Part shown: piece by piece, positions 27,291-36,354 of the stretch | How positions within the stretch are numbered: position 1 is the stretch's first letter | Layout: the number at the start of each line of letters is the position of its first letter | From: Haloarcula rubripromontorii | GTDB lineage: Archaea > Halobacteriota > Halobacteria > Halobacteriales > Haloarculaceae | Direction: 5' to 3' | DNA: 64,000 nt | NCBI RefSeq assembly: GCF_001280425.1 | Contig: NZ_LIUF01000004.1 | Location: 524,764-588,763 of the forward strand | Notes under the pieces: model-generated | The model's database searches: none | Told to the model about the DNA's origin: nothing | Seen by the model: the letters and a program-made list of their open reading frames with translations, nothing else | Position numbers and translations under genes: made by a program

Positions 27291-28133
27291 TTACTCCGAT
27301 TTCGTTCGGGAGAGATACTTTTGTTGTAACCGCCAGATGTACCCACGAAATAACAGAAGAGATAGCTTCGGAACGAACGAACCGTATCTGATCCCACTCG
27401 ACTCGTCGCCGTAAAAAGCCTCCATCGGTACGTCTCGTACGGTCATTCCATTAGCGTCTAACTGGATGAGCATATCGTTCAGGAACCCGTAGTCGTCAAA
27501 CAGATCGTTCAGCGAGAGTTCTTCGAGCGCTGTTGCGGAAATCGCGGTGTATCCGTTCTGTGGGTCGCGCATCTCCCAGTGTCCGCTTGCAATCTTTGTC
27601 AATATCGTGAGGAGCGCGTTCCCGAAAAACCGCCAGTTGGACATCTGTGCACAGTGGCGTCGGGATATCAAGCGGTTACCCTTCGCATAATCCGCTTCTC
27701 CTTCCACGACTGGGTCGAGAATCTCATCGAGGATGTTCGGATCCATCTGACCATCGCCATCAAGAACTGCAATCGCATCCATGCCGCTCATAAGCGCGAG
27801 TTCGTACCCCGTTTGTATAGCGGCCCCGCGACCACCGTTTGTCTGGTGACGGACCGGGACGATCCGTTTGTCGAGGAACGTCTGACTTTCAGAGATCGTT
27901 GTTCCTGCCCCATCGGCAACAACTATTTGCTCCGCAGAATCACCGGTCACACCTGCCTGTTTCACTTCGGTATCCACGTATTCCTTGATCTCGGTCCACG
28001 TGCCATCTGTCGAGCAGTCGTCGATAACGAACACCTGGTCGACATACTCCGGAAGTGAGTCGATGACGTCACAGATAAACCCCTCTTCATTGTATGCGGG
28101 AACAACAACACCGATTGTCGAACCGTTATACAC
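27291..28133 (-). CDS. Family 2 glycosyltransferase, dolichol-phosphate sugar synthase-like
   Basis: A 280-residue GT-A enzyme of the polyprenyl-phosphate sugar synthase type. IGVVVPAYNEEGFICDVIDS and VFVIDDCSTDGT form the nucleotide site; HQTNGGRGAAIQTGYELAL and AIAVLDGDGQMDP (DxD) follow, then MRDPQNGYTAIS and a conserved YGFLNDMLIQL segment. No C-terminal membrane helices are obvious, like soluble DPM1 and AglJ-type enzymes. Such enzymes charge dolichol phosphate with a sugar for archaeal N-glycosylation or for GT-C transferases, which would fit the polytopic protein at 19510-21300. Confidence 0.85.
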   Translation of the reverse strand: MYNGSTIGVVVPAYNEEGFICDVIDSLPEYVDQVFVIDDCSTDGTWTEIKEYVDTEVKQAGVTGDSAEQIVVADGAGTTISESQTFLDKRIVPVRHQTNGGRGAAIQTGYELALMSGMDAIAVLDGDGQMDPNILDEILDPVVEGEADYAKGNRLISRRHCAQMSNWRFFGNALLTILTKIASGHWEMRDPQNGYTAISATALEELSLNDLFDDYGFLNDMLIQLDANGMTVRDVPMEAFYGDESSGIRYGSFVPKLSLLLFRGYIWRLQQKYLSRTKSE

Positions 28134-28514
28134 GCTATGTCCCCCCAGGGAATAAGCCGTGTCGCTTCGCTTCTGTCAGTTGCACAGCACAGTCGCATTG
28201 CTGGAGGGACTCCGCTACGGTGTACACAGAGTTATCGACAGGTGAACTACTCATCTCGGGTCGGCGTTCATGCCCAACCCACGCGCCAACAGCAACCTCT
28301 GGTTCAGTGGTAATCATGGTAGGTAGTAGGGCCAGTCACCGGCCACCAATGGGGCCCTCTCTGCCGCCATGTTGGAGAAATCGATCTATTGTTATTCCTT
28401 ACTTTCCAGGGTTAGCGGTCATATACAGTGAGGCATCAGATCGATAAATATCTCATTAGGTCAATCCCAAAAAGTGCCTGTGTACGTCGATTACTCGGTA
28501 AAGGCGAGAGGGAG
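28134..28514. other. Interval with a doubtful 60-codon frame
   Basis: A frame on the minus strand (28317-28135) ends one base before the ATG of the GT2 gene, which would allow translational coupling, but its product (SSPVDNSVYTVAESLQQC and flanks) matches nothing I know and no promoter is obvious. I do not call it a gene with confidence. Confidence 0.25.
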
Positions 28515-30365
28515 TTATTCGAATTGATCCTGATACGTCGTTCTGATGTCCGCCTGGCGACTGGCGGTTAGGTTCTCGTACGACGCTCCGTAGGTGTCGT
28601 TGGCCAGTTCGTCCCACGACTCAATCCGGTCACCGGAATCAGTCTGGAACTGTGAATCGAAGTCAGCTTCGACCTTCTGTTGTGTTTCAATATCTAACCC
28701 AGTGAAATTAAACTTGTCGCCAGCCTTCACGTCGGCCCCATACTCTTGCCGGGCGATCTCCTCACGCGTCCGCACCTCTGCAACCGCAAGGCCGTCCGCG
28801 AACGGCTGGCGTTCATGGATCTCTTCGATCTGGCGCTTCGTTTCGCCGCTTACCTCGTTATAGTAGAGGCCATACTTATCCTGCGTTATTTCGTCAAGCG
28901 ACGCGCGCTCACCCTCAGAGACACTAGTACTGCCGCCGGAACCGCTGGATCCGCCACCGTCCTTAGCCCACGACGGTTTGACCGACATGGCTGTTGACAC
29001 ACGCGCGTCTTCTGAGTAAATACCATAGACGTACGTCTGCAGACTTAATGGTTCTACAGGATAATCTGTCGAGTCAGTTACTGTGTATTCAATCTCGAAC
29101 CGCACACGGCTTGACTCGCCAGGTGCAAGCGTAACGGTTCTGTTGACTCCATAGGTCTCTGGTCGGTCGTCGTCATCGCTGTCGATGCGATGCTGGATCG
29201 ATTGGGTCCCAGTTACGTTGCCAGTGTTCGTTACGCTCGCGGAGAACACAGCTGTATCACCGACGTACAAGACGTTCGGTCCATCCAGATCCGACACCTC
29301 GAAATGGCTGTCCTCTACCGTCATCGAGACGGTCTCCTTGTCAGCAGCAGTCCCAAGCGAATGGTTGTGTTGCCCGCGGCTCAAATTCGTCGTTTGCACC
29401 CCAATAGACACCGTCGTCGACTCGTTAGCAGCGAGTGAAACGGAGCGTGAATAGGTGGTATTCGTGGAATCACTGCGGAGCGTTACGTTGTCGGTACCGC
29501 CCACATCGCCTACGTTCTCGACGACAACGGAGACGTTGGCAGTTTCACCTTTCGTTACGTTAGCCGGTGCGGTCATGTTCTGTAGCCGGAACGTCGCCGG
29601 TTGCTGAACATTGAGGGTCCCGGTCGTTGTAACGTTCTCCGTGGCGATCTTGTATTGATACTCATCTGGAGTCAAACCAGCAGTGTTGACCGTGGCAGTG
29701 CTCACCTGACTCTGGCCGCCTGCAAGCGAATATACGCTCTCGTTTAACGTTTCAGTGTCGGAGTATTGGCCGTTCCGGTCAGTATCGACAGCAAATCGAA
29801 CGGTCTGGACGCCGCGATAGGCACCGACATTGGTCAGGTTTGCTCGGATTGAGGCGTTCGTGCCACGGACGATAGTAGCGTTTGCAGTGGTATCGGCCAG
29901 TACAAACGTGGGCGGAGTGAGTACAGCCACATCACCAGTTGTCTCCGGAGACGACGAGTCACCGACAGCAACGGCGTACGTGTACTCTCCGGAGCTGAGT
30001 TGGTCAGGCTCGACAGCCAAGGTCACGTCTGTCGGTTCAGCTGCCGAAAGCTCAACTTGTTTTGTGATTACTGTTTCGGGAGACTGTTGATCCCCGTCGC
30101 CGCTCAGTCGTAGCGCTACCTGTTTCGTTGTCGTTGCCGACCCTGGGTTCGTTATTCGAAGGTGTACACGCAACGGCTCGTCCGGCCGAATCTCTGCTGG
30201 AGACTGCACAGTGGTGATCTCCAGTTCGTCCTCGCCGACAGTGGTCTCCGAATCTGCGGGTACATCAGCGAAGCCACCGATTCCGAGCCCTACCGTAGCA
30301 CCTCCAAGGACTACCAGTCCAGCAACGCATCCAATCAGTAATTTTCCATAGCCTATTGACAACAT
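28515..30365 (-). CDS. Exported CARDB-like adhesin-type protein with C-terminal helical repeats
   Basis: A 616-residue protein starting with a Sec-type signal or anchor (KLLIGCVAGLVVLGGATVGL). Residues ~45-475 contain four Ig-like CARDB-type units, each with a phrase such as NVTKGETANVSVVVENVGDV or VLYVGDTAVFSASVTNTGNV and many N-x-S/T glycosylation sites. A Gly/Ser linker (~480-495) leads to ~120 C-terminal residues with three degenerate helical repeats (LDEITQDKYGLYY, REEIARQEYGADV, WDELANDTYGASY). CARDB domains mediate protein or surface adhesion. It has no C-terminal anchor, so the N-terminal helix probably holds it. It is the outermost gene of the glycan locus on this side. Confidence 0.75.
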   Translation of the reverse strand: MLSIGYGKLLIGCVAGLVVLGGATVGLGIGGFADVPADSETTVGEDELEITTVQSPAEIRPDEPLRVHLRITNPGSATTTKQVALRLSGDGDQQSPETVITKQVELSAAEPTDVTLAVEPDQLSSGEYTYAVAVGDSSSPETTGDVAVLTPPTFVLADTTANATIVRGTNASIRANLTNVGAYRGVQTVRFAVDTDRNGQYSDTETLNESVYSLAGGQSQVSTATVNTAGLTPDEYQYKIATENVTTTGTLNVQQPATFRLQNMTAPANVTKGETANVSVVVENVGDVGGTDNVTLRSDSTNTTYSRSVSLAANESTTVSIGVQTTNLSRGQHNHSLGTAADKETVSMTVEDSHFEVSDLDGPNVLYVGDTAVFSASVTNTGNVTGTQSIQHRIDSDDDDRPETYGVNRTVTLAPGESSRVRFEIEYTVTDSTDYPVEPLSLQTYVYGIYSEDARVSTAMSVKPSWAKDGGGSSGSGGSTSVSEGERASLDEITQDKYGLYYNEVSGETKRQIEEIHERQPFADGLAVAEVRTREEIARQEYGADVKAGDKFNFTGLDIETQQKVEADFDSQFQTDSGDRIESWDELANDTYGASYENLTASRQADIRTTYQDQFE

Positions 30366-30763
30366 GCGTACGCAGGTACGTTACAAATCATTATTGTTAC
30401 GGCCGCTATACCCGCAGGTAGACGCTCTTTGCATTCAAGATCAAAGAGCGAGTTTCCTCAGCAGACATCTCAGAACAGGTAGCGTTCATTTACCGCCAGA
30501 CACGTCCGTCAAAGTGACAGCGGCCAGCATAGTCGTAGTGAGTTGATACCGCTCGTTGGCACTCAATTAAACGACTGCCGCAAGCTGGATTCCCGGGAAA
30601 CACACCACTCGTGACACAATCTCAGATTTGATGCAACAGAGTATCACGTACGCAGGAGTTCTATATTTGTTGTACGTTCAGCTCCACTCAAAATGAAGCA
30701 CGGAGAAGGTTCTAAGCCGATGCATGCGTACAATCTTGCTAACGCAAGTCCGAGATGTGGTAG
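30366..30763. other. Non-coding interval
   Basis: About 400 bases with no supported gene on either strand. Confidence 0.4.
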
Positions 30764-31045
30764 CTACGCCATGTTCTTCCGTTCGATTGTTTCCCAAATA
30801 TCGACACCTTTCTCCGTGATATCGTATACGCGGCCCTTTTTTCGATCTTCCGAAACTAGTAAATCAACAAGTTCCGACTCACGAAGCTCTTGTAACGCAC
30901 GTGAGACATGTGCAATACTCATGTCTCTATCGTCCGCGATCAACGACGGTGTCGCGGGGCCTTCTGACAATCGGCGGAGAGTCTCGACTCGATACCGTGA
31001 ACTGATGACGTAGCTCACTTCATCCCACTGATCAAAGTCTGCCAT
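30764..31045 (-). CDS. Winged-helix transcriptional regulator, 93 aa
   Basis: A compact single-domain wHTH protein. VISSRYRVETLRRLSEGPAT is helix 1-2, SLIADDRDMSIAHVSRALQEL is the helix-turn-helix, and SELVDLLVSEDRKKGRVYDI is the wing. It resembles MarR/ArsR-type halobacterial regulators with no sensory domain. It lies 5 bp after a 69-residue frame on the same strand, so the two could be one operon. Target unknown. Confidence 0.82.
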   Translation of the reverse strand: MADFDQWDEVSYVISSRYRVETLRRLSEGPATPSLIADDRDMSIAHVSRALQELRESELVDLLVSEDRKKGRVYDITEKGVDIWETIERKNMA

Positions 31046-31050
31046 CGTAT

Positions 31051-31260
31051 CTATTCGTATGCACGAGTGTCCCAGCTACCATCTTTGGATACAAACTCGT
31101 GTACAGTGATATTCCATGTGCTTGTGGTTAATTGTTTCGCTTGTGTCGCTTGGTCTCGCTTCGTAACCATACACCATGCCGGTTGATTACCCTGCATACT
31201 GAGTATATGGTGAGTAATACCGTGCTTCCATCTGATTTCCTGATAGTGCGTTTCATCCAC
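31051..31260 (-). CDS. Possible small protein upstream of wHTH gene, 69 aa
   Basis: The frame encodes 69 residues with an internal stretch GITHHILSMQGNQPAWCMVT and many Trp and His residues. It ends 5 bp before the regulator start, as expected for an operon partner, but composition is less acidic than typical haloarchaeal proteins. I do not recognise it; a chance frame is possible. Confidence 0.4.
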   Translation of the reverse strand: MDETHYQEIRWKHGITHHILSMQGNQPAWCMVTKRDQATQAKQLTTSTWNITVHEFVSKDGSWDTRAYE

Positions 31261-31836
31261 TCATTGGGCCATCAGGAGGTTCCTGATCAGATATGAACAC
31301 TTCGAAGCCAGTAAGGTTGCAATTCCTGAGGGCTTCATAGAGAAGGGGTTCACCGGAAACTTCGTCTATGCAGGAGGGTTTCAGCGGTATAGCTGTCCGC
31401 TCAATTGAGGGTCATAAGATTACGTTACTTGTACAGCCCACAGAAACGCTCGATATACGCTACGATTTATATCAGACGGTGAGAGGAGGAGAATTGTGGA
31501 TAACCGCGATATTATTGCGGTTCAGCCATTATTACAGCCGTCTTGTATATTTCTCTTGTCCCACCACCCACCGAAGCTGTATTTTACCGGGAATCGTCAA
31601 AAATTGATTCAGAGAGCCTCGTTACTCCCAGGATACCAATGCAACTACTGACTACCCCTACCGGTAACCAACGAAAAATTATCTAATATATTACATAACA
31701 AAGTATTAAGTGGCAAGGTGATGTTGATTTGAAATGCTGGCTGACAGCGTAACGATCCGTCGATACAGCCGGGGGGCTGTGTGAACGCGATTCCAGACGG
31801 GTGGACGATGTCGCAGCACACAGGAAGTGGGTAAAT
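31261..31836. other. Non-coding AT-rich interval
   Basis: About 570 bases without supported genes. The last ~150 bases are AT-rich (TAATATATTACATAAC near 31684) and probably contain the promoter of the following DUF7344 gene. Confidence 0.45.
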
Positions 31837-32472
31837 ATGGGAGTCAAAGACACCGCACAAACTGAAGCAGAACCGGATAATAAACTAAACGACGAATCCG
31901 TCCCAGCGCCGACGGGGACGGAAAGCAGTGGCGACCAGGCGACGTCGCAGGAGCAGGACGATGCTGATGTATCTCTGGATGTTATATTTGAAATACTGAA
32001 AAACAGCCGCCGCAGAGAGGTTCTCCACTTTCTTCGGGAACGAGACGAGCAGGTCTCTCTTGGGGAGCTTGCAGAACACGTCGCGGCTATCGAGAACGAA
32101 ACCACGACTGATGCGTTGACATCAAGTGAGCGCAAGCGCGTGTATGTCGGGCTTTACCAGTGCCATCTCCCAAAGATGGACGATATCGGCGTCGTTGATT
32201 TTAATCAAGATCGTGGGCATATCACCCTTACTGAAAAGGCCGACGACTTCGAGAAGTACCTCGATCGCTCCGAAGATGGCGAGGCCCATCAACAGTGGTA
32301 TCAGTATTACGCAGCCGTTTCGGTACTGGGCGCAATGGTCCTCGCTGCCTCTGTCGCCTTCTCACTCCCCGGGAGCATAGTGTTGGGACTGTTCTCTTTA
32401 GTCGTAGGTGTTGCAGGCGCGTGTTCCGTGTATCACTGGTCAGTTGAGCGGGAAATGCCGGAAGGCGAGTAG
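31837..32472 (+). CDS. DUF7344 domain protein with C-terminal membrane helices
   Basis: A 211-residue protein, paralogous to the product of 1810-2364. After an acidic disordered leader (~1-45), LDVIFEILKNSRRREVLHFL and VSLGELAEHVAAIEN form the HTH core, then KRVYVGLYQCHLPKMDDIGV. Two hydrophobic helices (~160-178 and 182-200) end the protein. I chose ATG 31837; a GTG at 31801 would add 12 residues. Function is unknown; it is presumably a membrane-tethered regulator. It is convergent with phnM at 59 bp. Confidence 0.8.
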   Translation: MGVKDTAQTEAEPDNKLNDESVPAPTGTESSGDQATSQEQDDADVSLDVIFEILKNSRRREVLHFLRERDEQVSLGELAEHVAAIENETTTDALTSSERKRVYVGLYQCHLPKMDDIGVVDFNQDRGHITLTEKADDFEKYLDRSEDGEAHQQWYQYYAAVSVLGAMVLAASVAFSLPGSIVLGLFSLVVGVAGACSVYHWSVEREMPEGE

Positions 32473-32531
32473 CCGGATAAGAACCGTTTGGTTCCGCGCC
32501 GAAGTTTTACGCAGTACGGATGGTGAGTCAG

Positions 32532-33677
32532 CTACGCAGAGCGATACACTTCATCGCCGGCAACATACGTTCGTTCTATGGATGGTGCCGGAGTAGGATC
32601 AACAATAATAATATCTGCTCTTGCCCCACGCTCCAACCGCCCACGGTCGTACAAGCCGGCAGCAGCAGCTGGCGCAGTGGAAACACGTACCACCCGGTCT
32701 GTCAGAGAGTCATTGTTTTCAATGAAAACAGAGCTAAGCAATGATTGCGGCCGAAAGTCGCTGCAAAGGATGTCTACGACGCCGTCTTTGATTGCCTGAG
32801 ACGCGTCGGGTCCGTCCCACAGGCTCCCACCGCGAACCACATTCGGCGCGCCCATTGCGACAGTCAAGTTTAGTTCCGTTGCACGCTGCGCAGCACGGTG
32901 AGAGAGCGGATACTCGCTGATGTCCACACCGATGGCAGCGGCGTTATTTACACTCGCAACAGTTTCATCATCGTGTGAGGCGACCGGTATATTTCGACTG
33001 CTCGCTAAATCTGTAATCTCTCGTGCGCGCGCCACTATTTCTGTGTCTGAAACACTGCTACGGCGCGTCTCAAGGGCCTGAATGCCTGCTTCTAGTTCCG
33101 TATCAGGACGGTCATAGCGTTGTGCGATTGTATTTTCTCCAGCGAACTGACCCTGTCCGGGGATGTGTGAGACAAGAGAGACGAGGTCGCCCCCTGACCG
33201 GATTTCCTGCGAAACAGCGTCAACTGCCGCTTCATTTGTTAGCTCACACCGCATATGAAGCCTGTTGTCGACACGAGCACCAGTTTTGCGGTCAAAATCA
33301 CGTATCTGCTCGGCGAGGCGACGGGCCAATTCGATACTCCGGTTATCATCCGGAACATCTTCGAACGAGATAGCATGATACTTTGTCGTAATACCTGCAC
33401 TAACGTTAGCAATATCACAGCGATCTAGAGCGATAGTCGTGTCGACACGCTCCCCGGCTCTCGGAAAGAGATGCCGTTCAATGTCATCACCGTGGAGGTC
33501 AATCAGTCCAGGCAGGACATAGTTACCCGTCGCATCAATATCGGGGGTGTCATGAGGGTCTGCGTCCACTGAGACTATTTTTCCGTCGGAAAACGTCACC
33601 GTCCCGTTCTCTATTTTCCCAGTAGGCGTAACAACAGTTCCTCCTGAGATTAGTGTCTGGTTTGCATTATCGCTCAT
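32532..33677 (-). CDS. phnM: Alpha-D-ribose 1-methylphosphonate 5-triphosphate diphosphatase
   Basis: A 381-residue amidohydrolase-superfamily protein. GLIDLHGDDIERHLFPRAG carries the metal-binding motif near residue 58, MRCELTNEAAV the next ligand region, and PVASHDDETVASV and LCSDFRPQSLL the C-terminal ligands. This pattern is specific to PhnM, which removes pyrophosphate from the ribose triphosphate intermediate of the C-P lyase pathway. No other phn gene (GHIJKL, transporter) is present within the window, so it is isolated here. Length matches the family. A promoter is expected in the AT-rich interval upstream. Confidence 0.88.
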   Translation of the reverse strand: MSDNANQTLISGGTVVTPTGKIENGTVTFSDGKIVSVDADPHDTPDIDATGNYVLPGLIDLHGDDIERHLFPRAGERVDTTIALDRCDIANVSAGITTKYHAISFEDVPDDNRSIELARRLAEQIRDFDRKTGARVDNRLHMRCELTNEAAVDAVSQEIRSGGDLVSLVSHIPGQGQFAGENTIAQRYDRPDTELEAGIQALETRRSSVSDTEIVARAREITDLASSRNIPVASHDDETVASVNNAAAIGVDISEYPLSHRAAQRATELNLTVAMGAPNVVRGGSLWDGPDASQAIKDGVVDILCSDFRPQSLLSSVFIENNDSLTDRVVRVSTAPAAAAGLYDRGRLERGARADIIIVDPTPAPSIERTYVAGDEVYRSA

Positions 33678-34325
33678 GTGCTGTGACTCCCTGTATGATG
33701 ATCAATGTGGTAACACCTCACTGTCTAAAAGCATGAATATATGCTTACTACGGCTACGCTATGGCCAGATATAGAGTCTATATTTATATAGAATAGATTG
33801 TTGTAGCTGTGGTTTCACCATATAGATACTGGGAGACAAGCCAGTCAGTTTCAGTCTTGACTCGTAAAAACGAGCCCAGACCACTCCAGCAATGAATCGT
33901 GGTTTGAATTTGAAACCCAGCCTAAGCGATTATATCCACATGATATTCTGAACAGTCACCCACATGTCAGGAGTTTATAGTTTCTAACTTATATTTATAT
34001 AATATCATAGTAGCGGTCGCAGGATACGGGTAATTCTGGTGAATTCATATTTATTAGGTTACACCTACTCGCATAATACCGTATTAACTGACTGGACAAG
34101 GGTATTTGACCGGTGATTTCTCACTATTTTTCCGATGATGGGAGAGAGTATAATAGCACCTACGTGAAGAACGCGACCGTTTGTATCAATATCACGGTAC
34201 AGCAAATGACCGATTCCGGTGACCCCACCCTACTCACAACCATATCAGACGCTACCAAGCAACAGTGTTGAGGACGCATCGTTCACTCGAAATTGTAGGG
34301 AGATTCTCTTGATGCTACCGCTGAC
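33678..34325. other. AT-rich non-coding interval
   Basis: About 650 bases, among the most AT-rich of the window (for example TATATTTATATAGAATAG near 33780 and TTATATTTATATAATATC near 33990). No supported frame. It separates divergent phnM and the Gfo6-like gene and probably carries both promoters. Confidence 0.5.
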
Positions 34326-35456
34326 ATGGCGGTTGCATTTTCAGAACCCGAAGGTTTTAGCGACCAGCATTTGGAACAAGTTCGTATGAAACACTGGGTT
34401 GATACATATGACGAGCGTGACTGGCAAACCACCACAGATGGGACTATTCGGTACGCACTACTCGGCCTCGGCTGGTGGACAATCGACTTGGCGCTCCCCG
34501 CGATTCAGGACTCTGAGTTCGGTGAGGTCACGACGTTCATAAGTAGCTCATCAGAAAAAGCTGAACGGCTCGCCGACGAGAACGGCGTCGACCATGGGAT
34601 CAGTTACGAAGAGTTCCACAACGGGGAGGCTGCCAACGCATTTGATGCTGTTTACATTGGAACACCGAACGCCTTACATCTGGAATACGCCGAGACAGCC
34701 GCAGAGTTAGGCAAGGCCATCCTGTGTGAGAAACCAATGGAAGCGACGGTCGGGCGGGCAGAAGAAATGGTCGAGGTCTGTGAAGACGCCGCTGTGCCGC
34801 TGATGATTGCCTATCGGATGCAGACCGACCCCGCTGTCAGGCGCGCAAAGGAGCTCATCGAAGACGGATTTATCGGGGAGCCAGTATCCGTATACGGAAA
34901 CAACAGCCAGCCGCTGCTTGAAATGAACCCAGCCAAGGACCAGTGGCGCCTCGATCCGGACCTGTCAGGATACGGCACCTCAGTGATGGACTTGGGGATT
35001 TACTCGATTAACACGACTCGGTTCCTGCTCGACCGAGAACCACTGGCGGTACAATCGCAGATGGATTCGCATGGAGAGGCCTTTGAAAACGTGCCCGATG
35101 AGCGTTCTGGGACCTTGCTTGCGCTGGAGGACGGTATCAAGATGGTCACGACCGATAGCCAGAATGCCCACAGTGATACACAACTGAAAATAACGGGCAC
35201 CGACGGACAGATCGACATTCGTCCAGCGTTCCACGGGAAGGCGAAGCTCCACCTGTCTCGAAACGAGACCACAATAACTGTCGAACAAGAGAGTTTTGAT
35301 GCGGAGGACGAAATGCGGGAAGAGTTCGATTACTTCGCTGACCGCGTTCTGACTGATTCTGACATTGTTCCGGACGGCCGCCATGGTCTCCAGGATATGC
35401 GGATCATCCGGGCAATTCACGAAGCTGCGGAGAGCGGTGACGTTGTCGAGCTGTAA
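34326..35456 (+). CDS. Gfo/Idh/MocA oxidoreductase, halobacterial D-xylose dehydrogenase (Gfo6)-like
   Basis: A protein of 376 residues from ATG 34326, or 356 from ATG 34386. RDWQTTTDGTIRYALLGLGW is close to what I recall of the N-terminus of the haloarchaeal D-xylose dehydrogenases (XacA/Gfo6), which oxidise xylose with NADP as the first step of pentose catabolism. GLGWWTID is the Rossmann loop and CEKPMEAT the active-site Lys-Pro. YRMQTDPAVRRAKELIEDGF is typical of that subgroup. The N-terminal 20 residues before MKHWVDTYDERDW are not expected for the family, so ATG 34386 is likely the real start. No other xylose genes are adjacent, so substrate is uncertain. Confidence 0.82.
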   Translation: MAVAFSEPEGFSDQHLEQVRMKHWVDTYDERDWQTTTDGTIRYALLGLGWWTIDLALPAIQDSEFGEVTTFISSSSEKAERLADENGVDHGISYEEFHNGEAANAFDAVYIGTPNALHLEYAETAAELGKAILCEKPMEATVGRAEEMVEVCEDAAVPLMIAYRMQTDPAVRRAKELIEDGFIGEPVSVYGNNSQPLLEMNPAKDQWRLDPDLSGYGTSVMDLGIYSINTTRFLLDREPLAVQSQMDSHGEAFENVPDERSGTLLALEDGIKMVTTDSQNAHSDTQLKITGTDGQIDIRPAFHGKAKLHLSRNETTITVEQESFDAEDEMREEFDYFADRVLTDSDIVPDGRHGLQDMRIIRAIHEAAESGDVVEL

Positions 35457-36324
35457 CTAAATCGTTCGGGTTTTCCACACCTGCCGCTGATTCGTTGGCT
35501 CGTGACTCGTTCCTATGCCAATGCCGCTGTTGTGTTGTGACAGTCAAAAGTAGATACAGCGCTCTCGCCGGATGGTATTTCGAACACGCTTCCGGATGCG
35601 TGGTTCTATACTATCCACCGATCCGGAACTGGATAGCAGCTTTGGAAGACCCCGTCAACTGAGGGGTGTACCGAGAGTTTACAAATTATCGCGCTACACG
35701 TCGCGTAAAAACCTATGGCCTAGTGACGAGACGAGAATCTAATAACATCTGTACAGGTGTTATATGTCACCAGCAACTCGACACGCTATCGGCGGCCAGT
35801 GCTCTGGGAAGGTTTTGCTCTGGGTGGTAGCCTACTGATGGGACGGAAGAACTTCGATACAGAATTTGGTTATATTTTCAGCTACCGATAGCTAGTTGCA
35901 ATCTGACAGTATTTGGAGTCATAAGTGCGATATCTCATTATCAAAGTCGAACCTACAAACGAATTGGGCCAATTTATCTCCTATTCCTCAGATGCATATG
36001 TGGACCCTGCACGCTTGATTTTGACAGCGAGAATGTTGATCTATATCCATAGCAGTGATGGCATGCTCAGTCGCTTGCGCTGCAAGCAAGTCAGAAGCCA
36101 TCCGTAGTGAGGCAACTTCCTGTCGTGAACTAACTGGCACCACCAATGCGAACCGACTGTTCGGGAGTTATTAGCGAGTTTCTCTGGTGGGACCCCTCGG
36201 TGACTAACTGCATTATTGAGCGAAGTTGTTCAGAGGACTGCTGTGGAAGTTCGAACAATAATCGTGAGTTACAATTGGAGCTGCTAGTACACCCCCATCA
36301 TAGCCAGCCATGTAATGCGAAAGT

Positions 36325-36330
36325 CATATA
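36325..36330 (+). promoter_or_regulatory. TATA element of FecB-type gene
   Basis: CATATA lies 25 nt before the ATG at 36355, the spacing expected for a leaderless archaeal transcript starting at or beside the start codon. Confidence 0.55.
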
Positions 36331-36337
36331 GGTGGTA

Positions 36338-36351
36338 TTAGGCCAACCTAA
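36338..36351 (+). promoter_or_regulatory. Iron box (DtxR-type operator) before FecB-type gene
   Basis: TTAGGCCAACCTAA is an inverted repeat TTAGG-N4-CCTAA lying between the TATA element and the ATG at 36355. Bound repressor would cover the transcription start. The same element precedes the two other FecB-type genes (59802-59819, 62489-62506). Iron-dependent DtxR-family repressors (for example Idr of Halobacterium) recognise TTAGG-type inverted repeats. Confidence 0.75.
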
Positions 36352-36354
36352 ATC

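Larger units (their letters stand above)
35457..36354. other. Non-coding interval with palindrome and FecB promoter
   Basis: About 900 bases without supported genes. It holds a 22-bp imperfect palindrome (35742-35763) and, at its right end, the TATA element and iron box of the FecB-type gene. Confidence 0.45.

Noticed and set aside
28135..28317. 60-codon minus frame ending one base before the GT2 start
   Set aside because: The position suits coupling, but no recognisable domain, promoter or composition supports it.
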